This document shows positions 51,101 to 64,000 of a stretch of DNA of 64,000 nt, in pieces; positions within the stretch are counted from its first letter, which is position 1; each line of letters opens with the position of its first letter. A program made the translations under genes and the position numbers. Under the pieces are notes generated by a model, which made no database searches, was not told the DNA's origin, and saw only the letters and a list, made by a program, of their open reading frames with translations. The DNA comes from Podospora comata (Eukaryota; Ascomycota; Sordariomycetes; Sordariales; Podosporaceae): assembly GCA_017354895.1 (NCBI GenBank), contig CP071496.1, positions 2,666,001 to 2,730,000 on the forward strand, read 5' to 3'.

Positions 51101-53902
51101 CGGTGTTTGGCGGTGTAGATCAAGCCAGAATGGAAAACGCCGTTGGGATTTTGGCTGAAACATTCGAGACTCTTTTTCGGGTGCCGCTACCGCCCAGCAG
51201 CTCAGAAGCTGCAACGACGGTACATACATACCTACGGCGAGTACATGTGCCGGATCAGCTGCACGTTGGCAGAAAGAGGGTACATTCTGGGCATGGTTGT
51301 GTTGGTTGTAGGGAGCACCAGAGAGGGGGAGCAACACACGGAGTTTGGGGGTGACGACGCAGCCAATCGACTCGGAAAGATAGGACCGTGGACTGTGGAT
51401 ATGCGAGCGGACTTAACCATGCGATCAGGACCGTGTGTTGTTCATGTGCTGTGTTGTTGGCCATAGAGAGAGAGGGGCGCAGGAAAGACGTGGTTCAACC
51501 GGGAATTTCCATATCCTCAAGGACCAGAATCCCATTCCCAACTTGCGCTTTGTTCGAGGTCACGAAGCTGCATGTAATTGGTGAGTGGAGGTGCGACGGA
51601 AAAACGATGGTCAAAACGGGAATAAACTTTGACCAATCAGAGCCCCCAGTGTCTGTTAGGTCCGAGGGTTCATCTTCACTTCAAGGGTCTTCAGTGCGAG
51701 AGAGAGCACGTTCCATGTTTGAGCATCACATCAACTTGGACTCGGCCGAATCCACGGTGAAGGACAACGACGACGTATCATCCAGGCCGAGAAGTTCTCG
51801 TTCAAAGGACCGCCCCCTCCCCCCCCCCCTTCAAACTTAACCGCAAACTTCCGAGGAACACAGGGGACAGATATATCGTGCAGTGGTTCTGGGTCCTGTG
51901 AGTCCTTGTGTTCCAGAACCTGGTGACGTCTCCTCCAACTGTCCCAACGCCCAGTTCCACCTCTTTTCTCGACCAACAACCACTTAGGACTCGACCAACT
52001 GCATTTTGTTGGTATTTTCCCAGGTATATTATTATCTATACTTGACAAGTCGCACAGCATAGCAGACTGTGTTAAGGCCCTTTTCTACCCAACCAGTATC
52101 TTGATGTCTATCAGATCTCATTTATCAGGCACCGTTTCCAGGAGCAGGAAACCATCCCAACATTGAACCGTTTTCTTAGCTTCCTTCACGCCCTTTTTTC
52201 ATCCAAAGCAGGATCGGCCTTTTTTCACCCACTTACTGCACAGGCATGGCACAGGCGAAAATGGAAGACCCGATAGAATATCCCTGGAATCGTACGCCGG
52301 GCGGCAAGGCTTCAGCTCTGGTTCGGCGCCGTCGGCCCCCACACTCGCTCACCTAAAACCGCTCCGCTTCGTCCGTTCTCGCTGTGCCGCTGGGTTATTT
52401 AAGCGGAAGGCCGAGCCTCGCTGTTCCGTGTGGAGTTTTCTCCGTAGGGTGGTGGTGCTTTTTGATACCTTTCCCAAAACGGTTTCTGCTCAGAGAGGCG
52501 AGCCCCTGGCCTGTATTTTTGGGCCGCAAGAATCGAAGATGGTCGTCGTGCTGCTTTTCAAACATTTGCGAGATGGGGAGGGGATGAGAAGGGAGCCGGT
52601 GTATCTCGGTATTTCCTTCTTCGGGCAGCAGGCTGGCTGGCAGAGACAAGATACCTAGATTCCTCCCCACTCTCTCTCCGATCAGACTCGGAATTTGACG
52701 TCCATCCCCACTTTTGAGGGTTGTCTACACTGGTGAAGCCTGCGCCGCAGCTTCTTTTTCGTTGCCGCCGGCGCCGGCCGAGGCTAGGCTTGGATGGGCA
52801 AATGTTCGTAAGGCTAGTTGGTGCATTCGCCCCGCAACTTGAGGGTGGTATTCTGAACCGGGTGTTTTCGCACGTTCGTTGTGATTTTTGCAGGAGAGCC
52901 GGAGGGCGGTAGCTTTACGAGATCAGGCGAAGGCCTGGTGCGAGAGGCGTAGCATAGCCGAGTACCTACCTGGAGTTCTGAGTTGTGGGGCTTGAGAGAG
53001 AGAGAGAGACGGGATATAACTGGATTTGGAGGCTTTTAGGCATCGGCATCATGGTTGGGAGAACGCAAACTTCTGCGAGGTGGAAAAAGATGAATGATTG
53101 CGAATGTGGGGTAGAAACGGTGAGTATTGGATTTGTCAGAAACTGAATTGTCATCAACACAACACCATCGTCCATGATCACGATATCTACCATTTGTCAA
53201 ATCCGGCAGAAATTCGGACTCTAGTCTCCATTAAATGTCATCGTCTTAACACTAGTGCCCGCTTTTCCGCGCGGGCGGGTAGCCGTTGAGCTCCCCAACG
53301 ACAAGGCAAAGAGGTAAGCACTGATGCAGAGAATGCTGACACAGTCAGCAGTTTAACTTGGACTTCTAGCCCCTCCGCCAAGATCCATCATCACTCATTG
53401 GGGGGGAAAAAGTGTGGTATTTTAACAATTTTGTTGATTCTTCAAAATTTGAGAAGACTTGGACTTGCAATCCAAAATCCTGATAAGAGGCTACAAGAAA
53501 AGAGTAACGTAGAAGTCGCTGCCACAAAAACGCTGCGGGCAAGCACATACTTTCCTCCCAGAAAACACCTCAAAAAGCAGAGAGTCCCTCCCAACCAGCC
53601 TGGCCCTGATGAATGCTGTCCCTGATATCCCCAAGTCCCTGAACCCCGTGAAAATGCCGATCAATTCGTTGCGTATGGGATGCCGACCCCTCCCGAGAGT
53701 GGTGGCCTTTTCCCACCACGCCAGTACTGGCATAGTTGTACCGATAATCTGTTGTTGTGTGGTGATTGTTGTTTTTTATGTTGGCGGTTGCGTATATATG
53801 TGTTGTGTATATCCTTTGCCTTGAGGCGTCCCTCTCTTGTACCCCTATTTTCCCTTGCCCTTGGTGTCCAAACAATCTCCAAGCGAAACAAAAAATCCAT
53901 GC
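48154..53902. other. Long gene-poor stretch left of the bZIP gene
   Basis: 5.7 kb with many short open frames, none with domain features, signal peptides or a believable exon chain. Base composition is ordinary, not the AT-rich pattern of RIP-mutated repeats. A GTT/TTG-rich tract lies at 50680-50710 and a short GA run at 52995-53009. It may hold long untranslated regions or non-coding transcripts. Confidence 0.4.
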
Positions 53903-54890
53903 TTATTGCTGTGGACCATAACCAGGCGAGCCAGGCATGGACAGCGGCGTCTTCGGGTACTCGGTGTAGCTACCAGAGTCCGAACAGGCCGCCGAGTGTT
54001 CGAGAGAGTGTGACAGAGGCGGAGTCTGCGTCAGGCACCCATCAGCAACGGTGATCTTCTTGAGAAATTTTACGGGCCACGATGAAGGTTTTGAAGAGGA
54101 GGAAGATGTGGAGGAGGTGCAGTAGCTTGGTTCCGAGAGGCACTCACATTCGGGGTCAGATGCTCGAAGGGAGGAGGGTGGCCTCCGTGCATGGGCATCC
54201 CTGGGAAGAAGCCGTTGTTGTAGCTATCCAGGGCTTGCATGGATGGCAGAGAAATGGCGTTTGAGTACTCGGCGAGTGTTACGACTGGATCTTGGGGCAT
54301 TTGGTGGAAGTTGTAGGGAGTGAACATCTCGTCGCTGGGAGGAGCAGGGTAGCCAGTCTGGTAGTAGGGGCCCACTGGGCTGGTGGATCGATCTCTGTCA
54401 TCCTCGTAGCTGTGGCTGAAGAGGTACTGATCGTGCTGTCCATAGGATGGAGTTGTGAAGTGAGGAGCGACAACCTGTCTGCCGGCGGCAGGTGGCGATT
54501 GCTTCCGTGCCTTGGTCGCTGGGGCGCGCTTCGCAGGCTTGGGTGCTGGGCTTGTCTTCTCACTGCCGGGAGAGGGGGATTCGTCTGATACTCCGGCCTT
54601 GCGCTCCAGCTCTTCCATGCGCTTCTTCAACTTCTTGCCTGTACCCAGCTGTTTAGTGTTTGCACTTGGAGTGTCGTCCCATGAGGCTACGTACGATAGT
54701 TGCGCTGGGCAATGCGGTTCTGTATCCTCCTCCTCTCGGCAAGGTCTGAGATCTTGGTCCAGTCCTCGTCGGGGTTGGCTGAGGGGCTGAAGGCGCTGCT
54801 GGTGCCGTGCGAGAATTGTCTTGCGGGCGCCATTGGGGCCTGCTGGTAATGGGTATATGTGTGCGGGTTGAGCTGGAACATGCTGGCCAT
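53903..54890 (-). CDS. bZIP-type transcription factor with a short zipper
   Basis: Exons 54890-54695, 54638-54148 and a last exon ending at 53903. Intron 1 is 56 nt (GTACGT...TACAG). The start MASMFQLNPHTYTHYQQ leads to the basic region DEDWTKISDLAERRRIQNRI and AQRNYRKKLKKRMEELERKA, which carries the fungal bZIP N-x-x-AQR-x-x-R signature across the first splice. Only a short heptad follows, so the leucine zipper is short or absent. The rest is Ser/Pro/Tyr-rich. The last exon can begin at 54025 (GACGCAG acceptor; 269 residues) or at 54058/54061 (CAAG/AAG acceptors), all in phase; it ends YPKTPLSMPGSPGYGPQQ. This subgroup includes poorly studied regulators of development and secondary metabolism in filamentous fungi. 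Its target is unknown. Confidence 0.82.
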
Positions 54891-56600
54891 GGTGAACGGC
54901 GTCTTGTAAAGCCAGGTAAGGTTTGGGATGAGAAGAAGTAAGGTGGTGAGGTGAGGTGAGATGAGAACCGTGTGCCAGATCCGAGAGGATGGGACGAACT
55001 ATATATCCAAGTTGGTGGGTGCGGCGTCAAACGTCTATCTCTACGTCGGAGGGAGGGGGAGATCAGTCTTTAAGAGCTGGTCCAAGAAGATTCACCAAAG
55101 TCGAGGTACTCACAAGCCCACATGCAGGGATTCCATGGATGGTCTACGGCAAATTGGCTGGTAAGTACCCTTGGACACTCTTGCTGGTTATTCTGCAGCC
55201 TGGTTGTGAGGTACCCGCTACAGACCCACCCGCAAGGATTCTTGGGTTCATAGTGTCGTCGTGTCTTGGACCGGGGGTGAAGATGGGGCCATGCATGGAA
55301 CTGGGCGTGTTGGTTGTTGAAGATGTACCTGGGTACTTCGAGCATTTCATGACCGTCAAGGTACGTACCCAAAGCCTGGTGTGGTGTTGCACACCCCCTC
55401 CTCTCCCCTTCCCTCCATTCCGTCCACTGGGCCGGTACTGAGCTCTGAGGTTGAGGAGAGGAAAGGCTTCATGGGGCAGAGAAGCGCGGTTTGTTCCTAG
55501 CCTGATGCTCATCTTGCAACCTAGGGATCCTGGGCCAAACTCGATACCTGAAGAAACACATTCACATGTAGAGAAAAGAGAACCTGGAAGGGAGAAAGAA
55601 GAGGTTCAGCGGGGTCGTCCGCATGCCCGCTCCAGTTTACGAGGCACCTCAACAGCTGGGTGGAATGCAACGGGCACCAAAAGAGAAGAAACGGTGGAGT
55701 TTGAGCAATCACCCCCCCCTCCCCCGTTTTCAGGCAGCCATAAATCTCTGTGTCGTGGGTTCGCGTGGGTAAAATTAGCCCTGATAGCGCATTTAGCCCA
55801 GTTGTGGTGGGTGGTGGCTGCAAAGGACTGCAAAAGCAGCGTCCAGGGTTATTTTCGGGGGCCTGGCGGTGAGTGGGCCACCAATGACAAGCCAAGTGCC
55901 CTGTCCCTTGTCTTCCGAAAATGCTTCCCCTCAAACTCGCGTTCCTATTGGTCAAGATCCCGTCGCCGGTTGGTCCAAGCTCACATCCCCGGATCTCTCC
56001 ACCACCGTAGGGCTGGGTTGCTATGCGCTAGTCTCTTTTAGGGCAATCCTAAAGAGAAACCGCCATCTCAGTCAACATCCACCGGTCCTTCCCCGGAGAC
56101 TTCAGATGTGGCAGTGACAGAAATGTCAAGTGAGGATGATTCAAATCTATCTAGCCTTGTAACTAGGCTCGCAGACTCGGTGGTTCTCTCATGAGTCCCT
56201 CGTCGACAACCCGGAGCTTCCTCTTGAACTCATCTCTGGGGGCGGCTTGCAGGCTCATGGTGCAGCTGGAGATCTCACTGTCGTTTTGCGGCGCAAACCC
56301 TCGGTGACACAGGCCAGCTTCGAGAACAAATCTTGGCCCGTCTGTGCATATGTCGGGCCCAGTGGTTGCGTGATTGGGACCGATTCTCTGGGCCAGTGTC
56401 GAAGGGTGGTTTAGTCGATCTTCTTTGTTTCTCGGTTCTACAAGCTTCCAAGAAATGGCATTCAGTAATGAAGTCGCAGGATCTCAGGAGCATCGGGCTA
56501 GGTGAGGTGGCCGGTATCGCAGTGTTGCAACTGCTTGTTTTACATTTTACATTCGGAGGGTGAGGTTGACGGCCTCAGCGGGACTCACGTGCTTCCCTCT
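54891..56600. promoter_or_regulatory. Probable long upstream region of the bZIP gene
   Basis: No gene seen. Several short open frames starting with ATG precede the bZIP start on its sense strand (for example within 55070-55372 and 55144-55512), which could act as upstream ORFs if the leader is long. That is inference without transcript data. Confidence 0.35.
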
Positions 56601-59600
56601 GCTTGATAAGAGGCAGGCCCAGAAATAGAGTCCTGACAAAGCACCTTGTCGATCAGTAATTGGCTGAGATGACTGGGGGTAATTGGATTAAGGTTTTGTG
56701 CCTGGTGGCCTCTTGGCACATCCAGGTTAGTGGATGTGGCGTCCGTGCAGCCAGTCCTGATCGGCCGAATTCTGCTGCCTGGTTTTGAAGTGTCGATGGT
56801 CTCGACGGCAGACGGGTATCATCGTTTCAATCTTGCTCTGGCTCCATCACCAAGCTGTCTCCCGTCGCCCCGCATTCAATCATGCCGACGATTGATTTTC
56901 CTAAAGAGAACTAACCAGGACCCGCATCGACCCCCGCTACAAAGTACTGTACATTAGTGTTGTCCTCTTCGGCCCCCGCGCGTGCGGTCGTGATCAGTCA
57001 TCACCCTTTCAACCCTCGTCCTCACAGCCATTTGTTTGAGATCGTGTCCATCGTCTGATCATACTGCTTGGCCACTACGCTGGCCGGCGAGTCCACAACT
57101 CTTTTGATCCTTCGTTTTAGTCACGGCATCACAACTTGGAAGGCTGTCTGGGTCAAGTTTGGTGCTCCTTTCACCTGCAGTTTTCCATCAAACCGCCTTT
57201 ACAGAAGATTAAGCGTGGGAGGTCGTTGAAGAGACCCGCTATTTTCTGTGTCATTATCCAATCAGGTTAAAAGGCTCGTAAAATCGGGAGCATCCCCTAG
57301 CGGCGCAATCTCCCGCTTTTCCCAGAGCCTTGGCTTCACCTTCATCTTGGCATCTGTCTCGATGCCTAACCTTAAACCAGGGCCCTCAGCCTTGTGGTCG
57401 CCGAACCCCTATGAAGTTTGGAGTAGTGGCTGGCCAATTGTTTGCAAGGCGACGATGTTCAATGTGATGTTATTCACAATAGGATTCGGCAACCCTCGCT
57501 TCAGCTTGCTGACGGGCCTCGAGGTTGACGACTTTGCTACATCCTTGACGCTAGAGATCACAGGCACCCATATTTCCCTCCAGGAGGAACTCATCTCTTC
57601 CGATATAGCATCACATGGTTCCTTTACCGATGCCCGAGTGACAAGTCAAGCCGATCACCGACTCGACGGCTTCTTGGCCGGCTCCGAGTGCCTAGACATC
57701 CTGCTCAGTCCAGATGTGGAACACTTTCCAGAAAGGGAACTCGAGTCAGACGTGAGGAATTCGGATCAGCCCCGTTGAAGTATCACAGGTCGGCCGCCGA
57801 CCATTCCCGCTTGCCGATCGTTGCATTTCAATTGCTACTAGCCGTCCCCGCAAGATACCCTCCGACGCCACAGGATGCTTGTTTCAACAGTTCATGAGAT
57901 GGTTACAGCTTCATGCGGACCTGTTTCCTGAGGGGAAAATGCAGGCCGGGAACGTACAGAACGCATGTTACAGATGGATATGATTGGAGGGCGCTCGAAC
58001 CTCATGCTGAAGCTGTGCCACGCAGGAGAGGTAGCAACCCTCATCCACTCGGCCGATTCCTATCGCTAATTTCTCCAGGGGACTACGCAGGGTCTCCTCT
58101 AGCGAGTAGTATCTCTTTTGCCTGAAGTATGGTTCTGCGGAGATGCCGTCCAATGCGAGGGCGATATCGAAGCTACCTACCTATTCTCAGCGACAGCAAA
58201 CAGATATCAAGCCATTCAGCGAGACATGACTAAACTCAGACAATCTGGAACACATCCATCTGCAACATATGACACTGTAGCTTCAATGATTTTGGCAGAT
58301 AGCTTCCGAAAGTTCACAAGATCTATGGCAAATGCTTCAGCGATGCTGTCGTAACATCTCCAGCTAGTGATGAAGAGCCTTTCTGTCTCCTAATGAGCTC
58401 AAGAAATTGGCAGGCTCGACACATGTACGGGGTAATTCTGTGCTGACAGGTTACAGATCTCACCCAGGGTGTAGCCGTACGGCGGTGCAAGGGCGCGGTT
58501 AGGTCTCTCCACTGGCTTGGAACAGAAGCTCGTAGGGCTAGTAGAGAAAGTATCGTCCGTGTATCATTTTGACCGTTTTTCTGCCGTTGAAGACTAAGAA
58601 GATACCTTCCCACGTTTCAGCTCCATATATAAAGTGCTGACCGCATCAGGCACCTTCTCACCTGCCCACCAATACCTCCATTCGTCTGGAAAGCCACAGG
58701 GGCATCAATCTGTCTGAGGCAAACCTATTTGTTGCGCACGTCTGTTTGGGATGAAGCAGGAGCAACGGTCGAATCCCTTTTCGGCCAGTCACAACCTCAG
58801 ACCTGGTTGATATATCTCGAGTTGCGGCTTCGAGCAAGAGTCCCTGGCATTCTTGGCATTCTCGCAAAGCGATCCCAGGTTTGAGAATTAGCCCAGTTAC
58901 GTGGCCATCTTCTTATTCTCCTAGGCGACTGACTAACTCGTTGCCTTGGACCATTTTCTTTCTCACCACGATGGGGACCTTCTCGCATCATGTCAACGAG
59001 CAGCCAATGCCTTCACTTGGATCGTATTAAACCTGGGCATTCCCACCATCTCGACCGGACAGCCTGGTAAACCAGCCTGACAAAACGAGGCGGACTTTTT
59101 TTCTCGAGCGATATCACGGTTACAAGCGCACACGCACGCCACAACAAACGGGGGACGGTTCAACTGCCCCCCGCAAGAGATTCACGAGGTCGAACGACCT
59201 ACACCCTTTGTTGCACTAGCCGACTATTAGCGAGCGGACAAGAGCGGGTGTAACATCAACCACTAGGTAACCCCCAATCTCCAAATCTTGGACTCCGTAG
59301 CCCCCGAAATGTGAATTGTTCCTAAAGAAGGACCGAGAGCGACGTCTTCGAGGGACAGGCACAACAATTGGCTGTCGCACAAAGTAGCACTTTGCGCGGG
59401 GAGGGGGCTAGCTGCCGTTGGGTTGATTGTTGAAGTGCTTATGTCAGAATCTACTTTGCTGGGTCCGGAGGGGTACGGAGCAATGGGGAAAACGTAGTAA
59501 GTGGTTTTGCGGCTCCAACACTAGTAGGGGACAAGAAAATCTTACGAACCGACGAACCATATTTGCCGGAGGTCTGTGGGTAGGGGGTGTTTTGGCGATC

Positions 59601-62600
59601 GCATCACTGATGATAGGCACCTGAATTGTTAGGGTTGCAGTTTGGAGGGGTTGTTTTACGAGTGCTGATATCGGAGACATACATGGTCGGTAGAAACGAG
59701 TTGGACTAACCGATGGTGTGTGGCAGAGCAGCCGTTTTGTTCATCAATCCCCACGCCATGGTATCATTGACCTCGTACTTTGACACGACTTCCTACCTGC
59801 TACCAACCATCGAAACGACAAAGGATACCTCGAAGCACCAAATCAGGAAAAGTGTACAAAAGAACGCCGGATGACGCGTCCAGAGTTCGTACAGACAAAA
59901 GTACTGAGCCATATCGGCATGTTTTGAACCTTGGGACGTGGGCTAGATTTGGAATGGAGAGGGAGGTGACATTTTTCGCTAGGGCAGGGGGTGTGTGTTG
60001 GTTGGGTTGGTGGAACGGAAACTCGCAGTAGCGCCGTGGGCGCTTCTTCTTGAAGTATGGTTGTTACTGATGGAGGTGGCATGTCTTGGAACTATCACTG
60101 GCAGCAAATGCCCGCGCATAGGTTAGCTGTCATTGCTTCTGTTAAAGATAGAGGAGTGTCGATCAGTTACTTAGATGGGAAAATAATAGGTACCTAAGCA
60201 TGCTTAAGGTAATTGGAACCCCCATCATTGCCGGCAACTTCCACATAGATACCTAGTTAGCTACCACCACCAACATCAACTTGAACATACACTACTGGCT
60301 TCAATCAACTTCCTGATATCTCTCCAAGAAAAAGGTGGCATTATGACTCGCTAACATAAAAACCCCTCAAACACCACCATCCTAAAACAAGAAATTTCGT
60401 TGCCTATCATCAAGTGGATTTACCCACTCAAACGAGGCGCTCTTGTTCTTGGGTAAGGGTCGCTCCCAGAAATTAGCCCACTTCACCTCCTGGACTCTGG
60501 ACCCCACTCAAGTTTGTTCACTAATCATGTGGAGAAAAGAAAAACGGGAAACGGCCGCCAGGTTCAAACCGGTGGTTCGTGCGCTGGCCGTTAACTGTGG
60601 ATCACCTAGGCCCCACCTTGGATTGGTAGTAGTCCAAAAATCTTGGCGACAAATCCTCCGCAGCTCTCTTATTGCGACAAATCAGAATGGGGGAGGGAAG
60701 GTCTGGTTTGGTATGGAGAAGGGTAGTATCCCGCCTTTATGCAGAGACAATGAGAGAGCGATATAAAAATGCGGCTATGTTCGGTAGCTAAATGTCTTAG
60801 TATTCATGGAAGGCTACTGATCACGTTGGGTTTTGGAGAGGGTGGGTTTTTTTTTGGTTTTTTGTTAACCACTGGGTAGGTGAATTCATTAGGGGTGTAT
60901 CCTGCGGTCTTTAGATCAGGCTAGTGTGGAAGGTCACCAGATCTTGACCATCATTTATCGAATGGTGTTTCTTGCCCCCAAGTTTCAGGTAAAGATCTTC
61001 AACCACCCCCTCGGGGACCATAGCGACTTTCCATCTGCTTTCCAAGTGGTGAAACTTTCTGCAGAAAAATAAGAGCTGTGCCGCTGCCATCCCCGGATTG
61101 TTGATGCCTAGAGAGATGTGATATGAGATCTGCCCGCTCAGGCATGGAAAAAACACAAAGTGTTGATATCTTACTGGGAACCACGGAGCATGCATTTTGC
61201 TAGAACCAACTCCCCGTGATAGGCGGTAAGGCAAACCTCTAGGATGGGTGACGTACCAGTTATTCAGGGGTTCAAGGAGGCCGTGGTGGGTGGTTCGGAT
61301 AGTTGGGTTTGTCTCTCGTTGACGGTGGAATAGGGGTCTCGACCGGCCGAGGCACGGCGCATCGGCTGATGATCTGCAACAACCAAAGACTTGACACTCG
61401 ACGCGTCCCTCCTCCCCATTGTGGATAGATGTTGGCGCCCTCGACCGGTTTCGGATTGTTCAACAGACTGGTTCTGGCAGTCAGGGGTAACAACACCCCG
61501 TTTCCTGCTCAATGAAAAGGGGGTTGCGCCACCACAACCATCTCCAGGTCCCAGGTCTGCAAAGGTCTTGTTCCCGAGAGGATATGCTTATTGCCTGCAG
61601 CGGTTAAGGCTCTCTCGGGGGGAGGGAGGGGTGGGTGAGTGCGTGTCAGCCGGAACCTGCTGCTTGGTAACGGCATCAGTCAGCATCTGCAGGGACTCGA
61701 TCTCATGCAGATTTAATTGAACCCCAAGAAAAAATCACAGTTTTCAGCCTTGGGGTTCATGGGAGAAATAGACAATACGAAGAGGAAAGAAGAGGAAGTT
61801 CATAGTCCCGGCGGTGAACGTTACCGTAACAAGGCCGAGCCACACGGGACAAGACAAGAGGATGACCCGAAGTTTCTGTCGTCCCAGCTTTGGGCGGCCG
61901 CTCCAGTTCATCCTGGGCCGAGATGTTGTTTACATGTGAGAGGCTATACCTTGCTCTGATATCTGGTTGGCGGGAAAACGCCACAACCATCCTGTCGGGT
62001 GGACAAGACATCGACTTGACCGCAAGGCCATTGCTTCATACCAGCTCCAACGCCTTGCTGTCAGGTCTAGAAGTCATAACCCATCTCGAATACAACCTCT
62101 GACTACTTGTCAGGCAAGATTTCCGTCGCGGGCCGGCTGTGCCAGAGTAACAGCTCAAAGTTCGTCGGCCCACGAGTCATCCGGTGAGTGAGTCGAGATG
62201 AATTATGTATTACTGATACATTTCCATACATAGCACCCAACGAAGCCCGTGATGGATGTTGCGGCCGCCGACGCTGCTATTCTTGAGCTTCATCATGTTG
62301 GGACCCACCGCTGTCCAGGCACCCGCATCGTCTTTTCGTCTGCTACCCAGTAACTGTGGTCCTCCGAAAGCCGTCACTTGACGCTAGTTACCCTACAATT
62401 TATTATCCATTTGACTGGAGGAAGCCGTTGAGGTTGGGGAAGGCGGGATATGATACTGCAGCAACCCTTCACGGGGACACCCGGCTGCCCGCGTTGACGG
62501 AAGGAAATCAAGCCAGACTCAAAGACGCCACTCCCTTGCCATCCACGAGTAACCGTCGAGAGCTTTAGTTAGAAGGGTGTATCGGTTATGGGATCGGTCA

Positions 62601-64000
62601 GCAAGACGACAATAACTACAGTCCTCAACTCAGATTGTCGTCTGATAGACTTTGTTTGATGGGGCCGTCCGCATCAAAAGATACCACCAATCAGAACCTC
62701 TCGCTCGTGTAAAGGAGCCAGGGCCAGAATCCAGTCCCATGTCCGTTTGGTCAAGCAAAAGAGGGCAAAATAGCCGCTTTCGGTAACCTCACCGCTTTTG
62801 AACCACAGCCAAACATGCAGAAACGCCGCAATAACAAAGATAGCCCCACCGTTTTGGGAGATAACAATACCTACTGGAGGCTCCGAATTGCTAAAAGGCT
62901 TCGAAAAGACCCTACAAATACAAAATGTTGGAACCTCCCACAGGAAACGCAGATGTCTCAGCACATGAGAATGATGGCCTCATACCGAGGACTTTGATGG
63001 CAAGTATGAATAACGGAGGGGGGCATTGGGTTGGGGATGAGCGCACACCATCCGTGCAATCAACACCCCACCCCCAAAACCGAGAATGTAGCGGTACCTC
63101 GACTGGGAACTGACAGCGGTTGCTCATCATGCCCATGCTCACACCTTCATAGGGCTGGGTGGCTTTGCCTCCTTCTCCACAAAACGAAGCTTGACGTGTA
63201 AGCTCTGCACTCCCCCACGACGCGGATGCACTTCCGCAACAAGTGTCTGGCAGCAGTATCAGTATTTGAAATCCACTCCGTGGCTGTTGATACTCCAAGG
63301 TGACTGAGTTCTGGCGGTCGAGTGCGGTTTGACTCGCCAGGACAACCGTTCTTCGACGTTACATTGCTCGCCTGCTCCGCCGACCCAGAAGGCTCCCAGG
63401 GTTGATGCCCAGTTTGGGCTGTATTGGCGAACGGCTGGCGATAACAACGACGGAGGCGTCGAGCGCTCAGTAATTTACAGACAGCGAGGTGCAGATCTCG
63501 TTTGGACAGCGCAGTTTCCAACTTGATCTGGCATGCTTGATAGTGGTTTGGCGGTGTGGAAGAATACCGTGTTCCTCCAACGACTCGGATGTTCATGATG
63601 GAGGGTGGTGTTACATGAAGAACCGTGCATGAGTTGCATGAGAGGGTTGAGATGAAGTAACCAGTACCGCATGACAGGAACTGGATGCAAGAGGCCCTTG
63701 CCAACGGGCCGACCTCCAGACAATTTACACATACGCTGAGGATGGATGCCAAGACGTACCTGACTGCCTCCTGTTAATCCCGTGTTCTAGCGTATCTTGT
63801 TGCCATTTCAAATGGAAATCCTCCTGCGTAAGGCTGTTAGTGCAAGCCAGTCGTATATCATTAGTATCATCACGTTCATGCTTATCATCATGAAGAGGCC
63901 ATATCAAACTTGGTGATGGAATTTAAAATGGGCTGCAATGGGACCTTCTCGAGACCCGTGCAGCTGGTGAATTGATGCCTGGATGCAGGCCCAAATATCC
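56601..64000. other. Gene-poor stretch to the right edge
   Basis: 7.4 kb without a protein gene I can support. The longest frames (57248-57778 on +, 63147-63752 on -) begin at non-ATG codons and lack family features. No tRNA, CRISPR-like array, transposon end or long repeat was recognised. Composition looks ordinary. Multi-exon lineage-specific genes or non-coding transcripts may be hidden here. Confidence 0.4.

Noticed and set aside
50873-51337. 154- and 150-codon frames on opposite strands
   Set aside because: Overlapping, featureless and without consistent start context; both appear to be chance in GC-rich DNA.
53140-53260. Possible intron-like or TE-end signals in the gene-poor stretch
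   Set aside because: No terminal repeats, target duplications or element proteins were found near it.
57248-57778. 176-codon frame on the + strand
   Set aside because: Begins at a non-ATG codon (first ATG at 57359), shows no domain, signal or coiled coil, and has no clear splice partners.
60540-60620. GGTTCAAACC resembling a tRNA B box
   Set aside because: No acceptor stem, D arm or anticodon arm can be drawn around it.
61200-61260. Short stretch with GGATGGGTGACG that recalls 5S rRNA
   Set aside because: The 5S ends, the GATCCCGTCCGCTC core and the expected length are missing.
63147-63752. 201-codon frame on the - strand
   Set aside because: Begins at TTG, composition looks random, and no family resemblance.

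Overview
The window is nuclear DNA of a filamentous ascomycete (Pezizomycotina, most likely a Sordariomycete near Sordariales). The evidence is 49-85 nt introns with GTAAGT/GTATGT-type donors and CTAAC-like branch sites, a PEX20 gene, a Whi2-like BTB protein, a fungal Kin1 kinase and a 5S rRNA gene lying alone among protein genes. I see no virus-like or retroelement remains.

Layout. Positions 1-33 kb are mostly conserved housekeeping genes: the 5' end of a single-pass membrane protein (edge-373, -), an Srs2-type UvrD helicase (1541-4507, +), a tandem run of small diverging membrane-protein genes (4744-7859, +), a Kin1/MARK kinase (8738-11386, -), a G-patch splicing factor of the GPATCH1/TGH type (13606-15819, +), a Whi2-like BTB protein (about 16218-18428, +), a DapA/HOGA-type aldolase (19295-20290, +), a secreted PQQ-sugar-dehydrogenase-like protein (21579-23184, +) facing SEC13 (23349-24411, -), PEX20 (25287-26502, +), a class I terpene synthase (27466-28695, +), a DOPA-dioxygenase-like protein (29143-29801, +) and a receptor-like protein with three tandem Cys domains (30800-33287, +). 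Positions 33.9-40.1 kb hold the nuclear-basket nucleoporin Mlp1/TPR.

Positions 40.9-48.2 kb are the most unusual part. They hold five related single-pass membrane proteins: three share a 7-cysteine ectodomain with an intron at one homologous site, four share a cytoplasmic EMD/ELD repeat tail, one lacks the ectodomain and one is decayed. A good 5S rRNA gene and a diverged inverted 5S copy are interspersed. The triple-domain protein at 30.8 kb has the same architecture (Cys-rich outside, one membrane span, repeated EL-x-x-Q tail) but a different ectodomain.

From 48.2 to 64.0 kb I find one convincing gene, a short-zipper bZIP factor (53903-54890, -), inside about 16 kb of apparently gene-free DNA that is not obviously AT-rich or repeat-derived.

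Exon boundaries were worked out by hand from splice signals, reading phase and family similarity. They have not been checked against transcripts.
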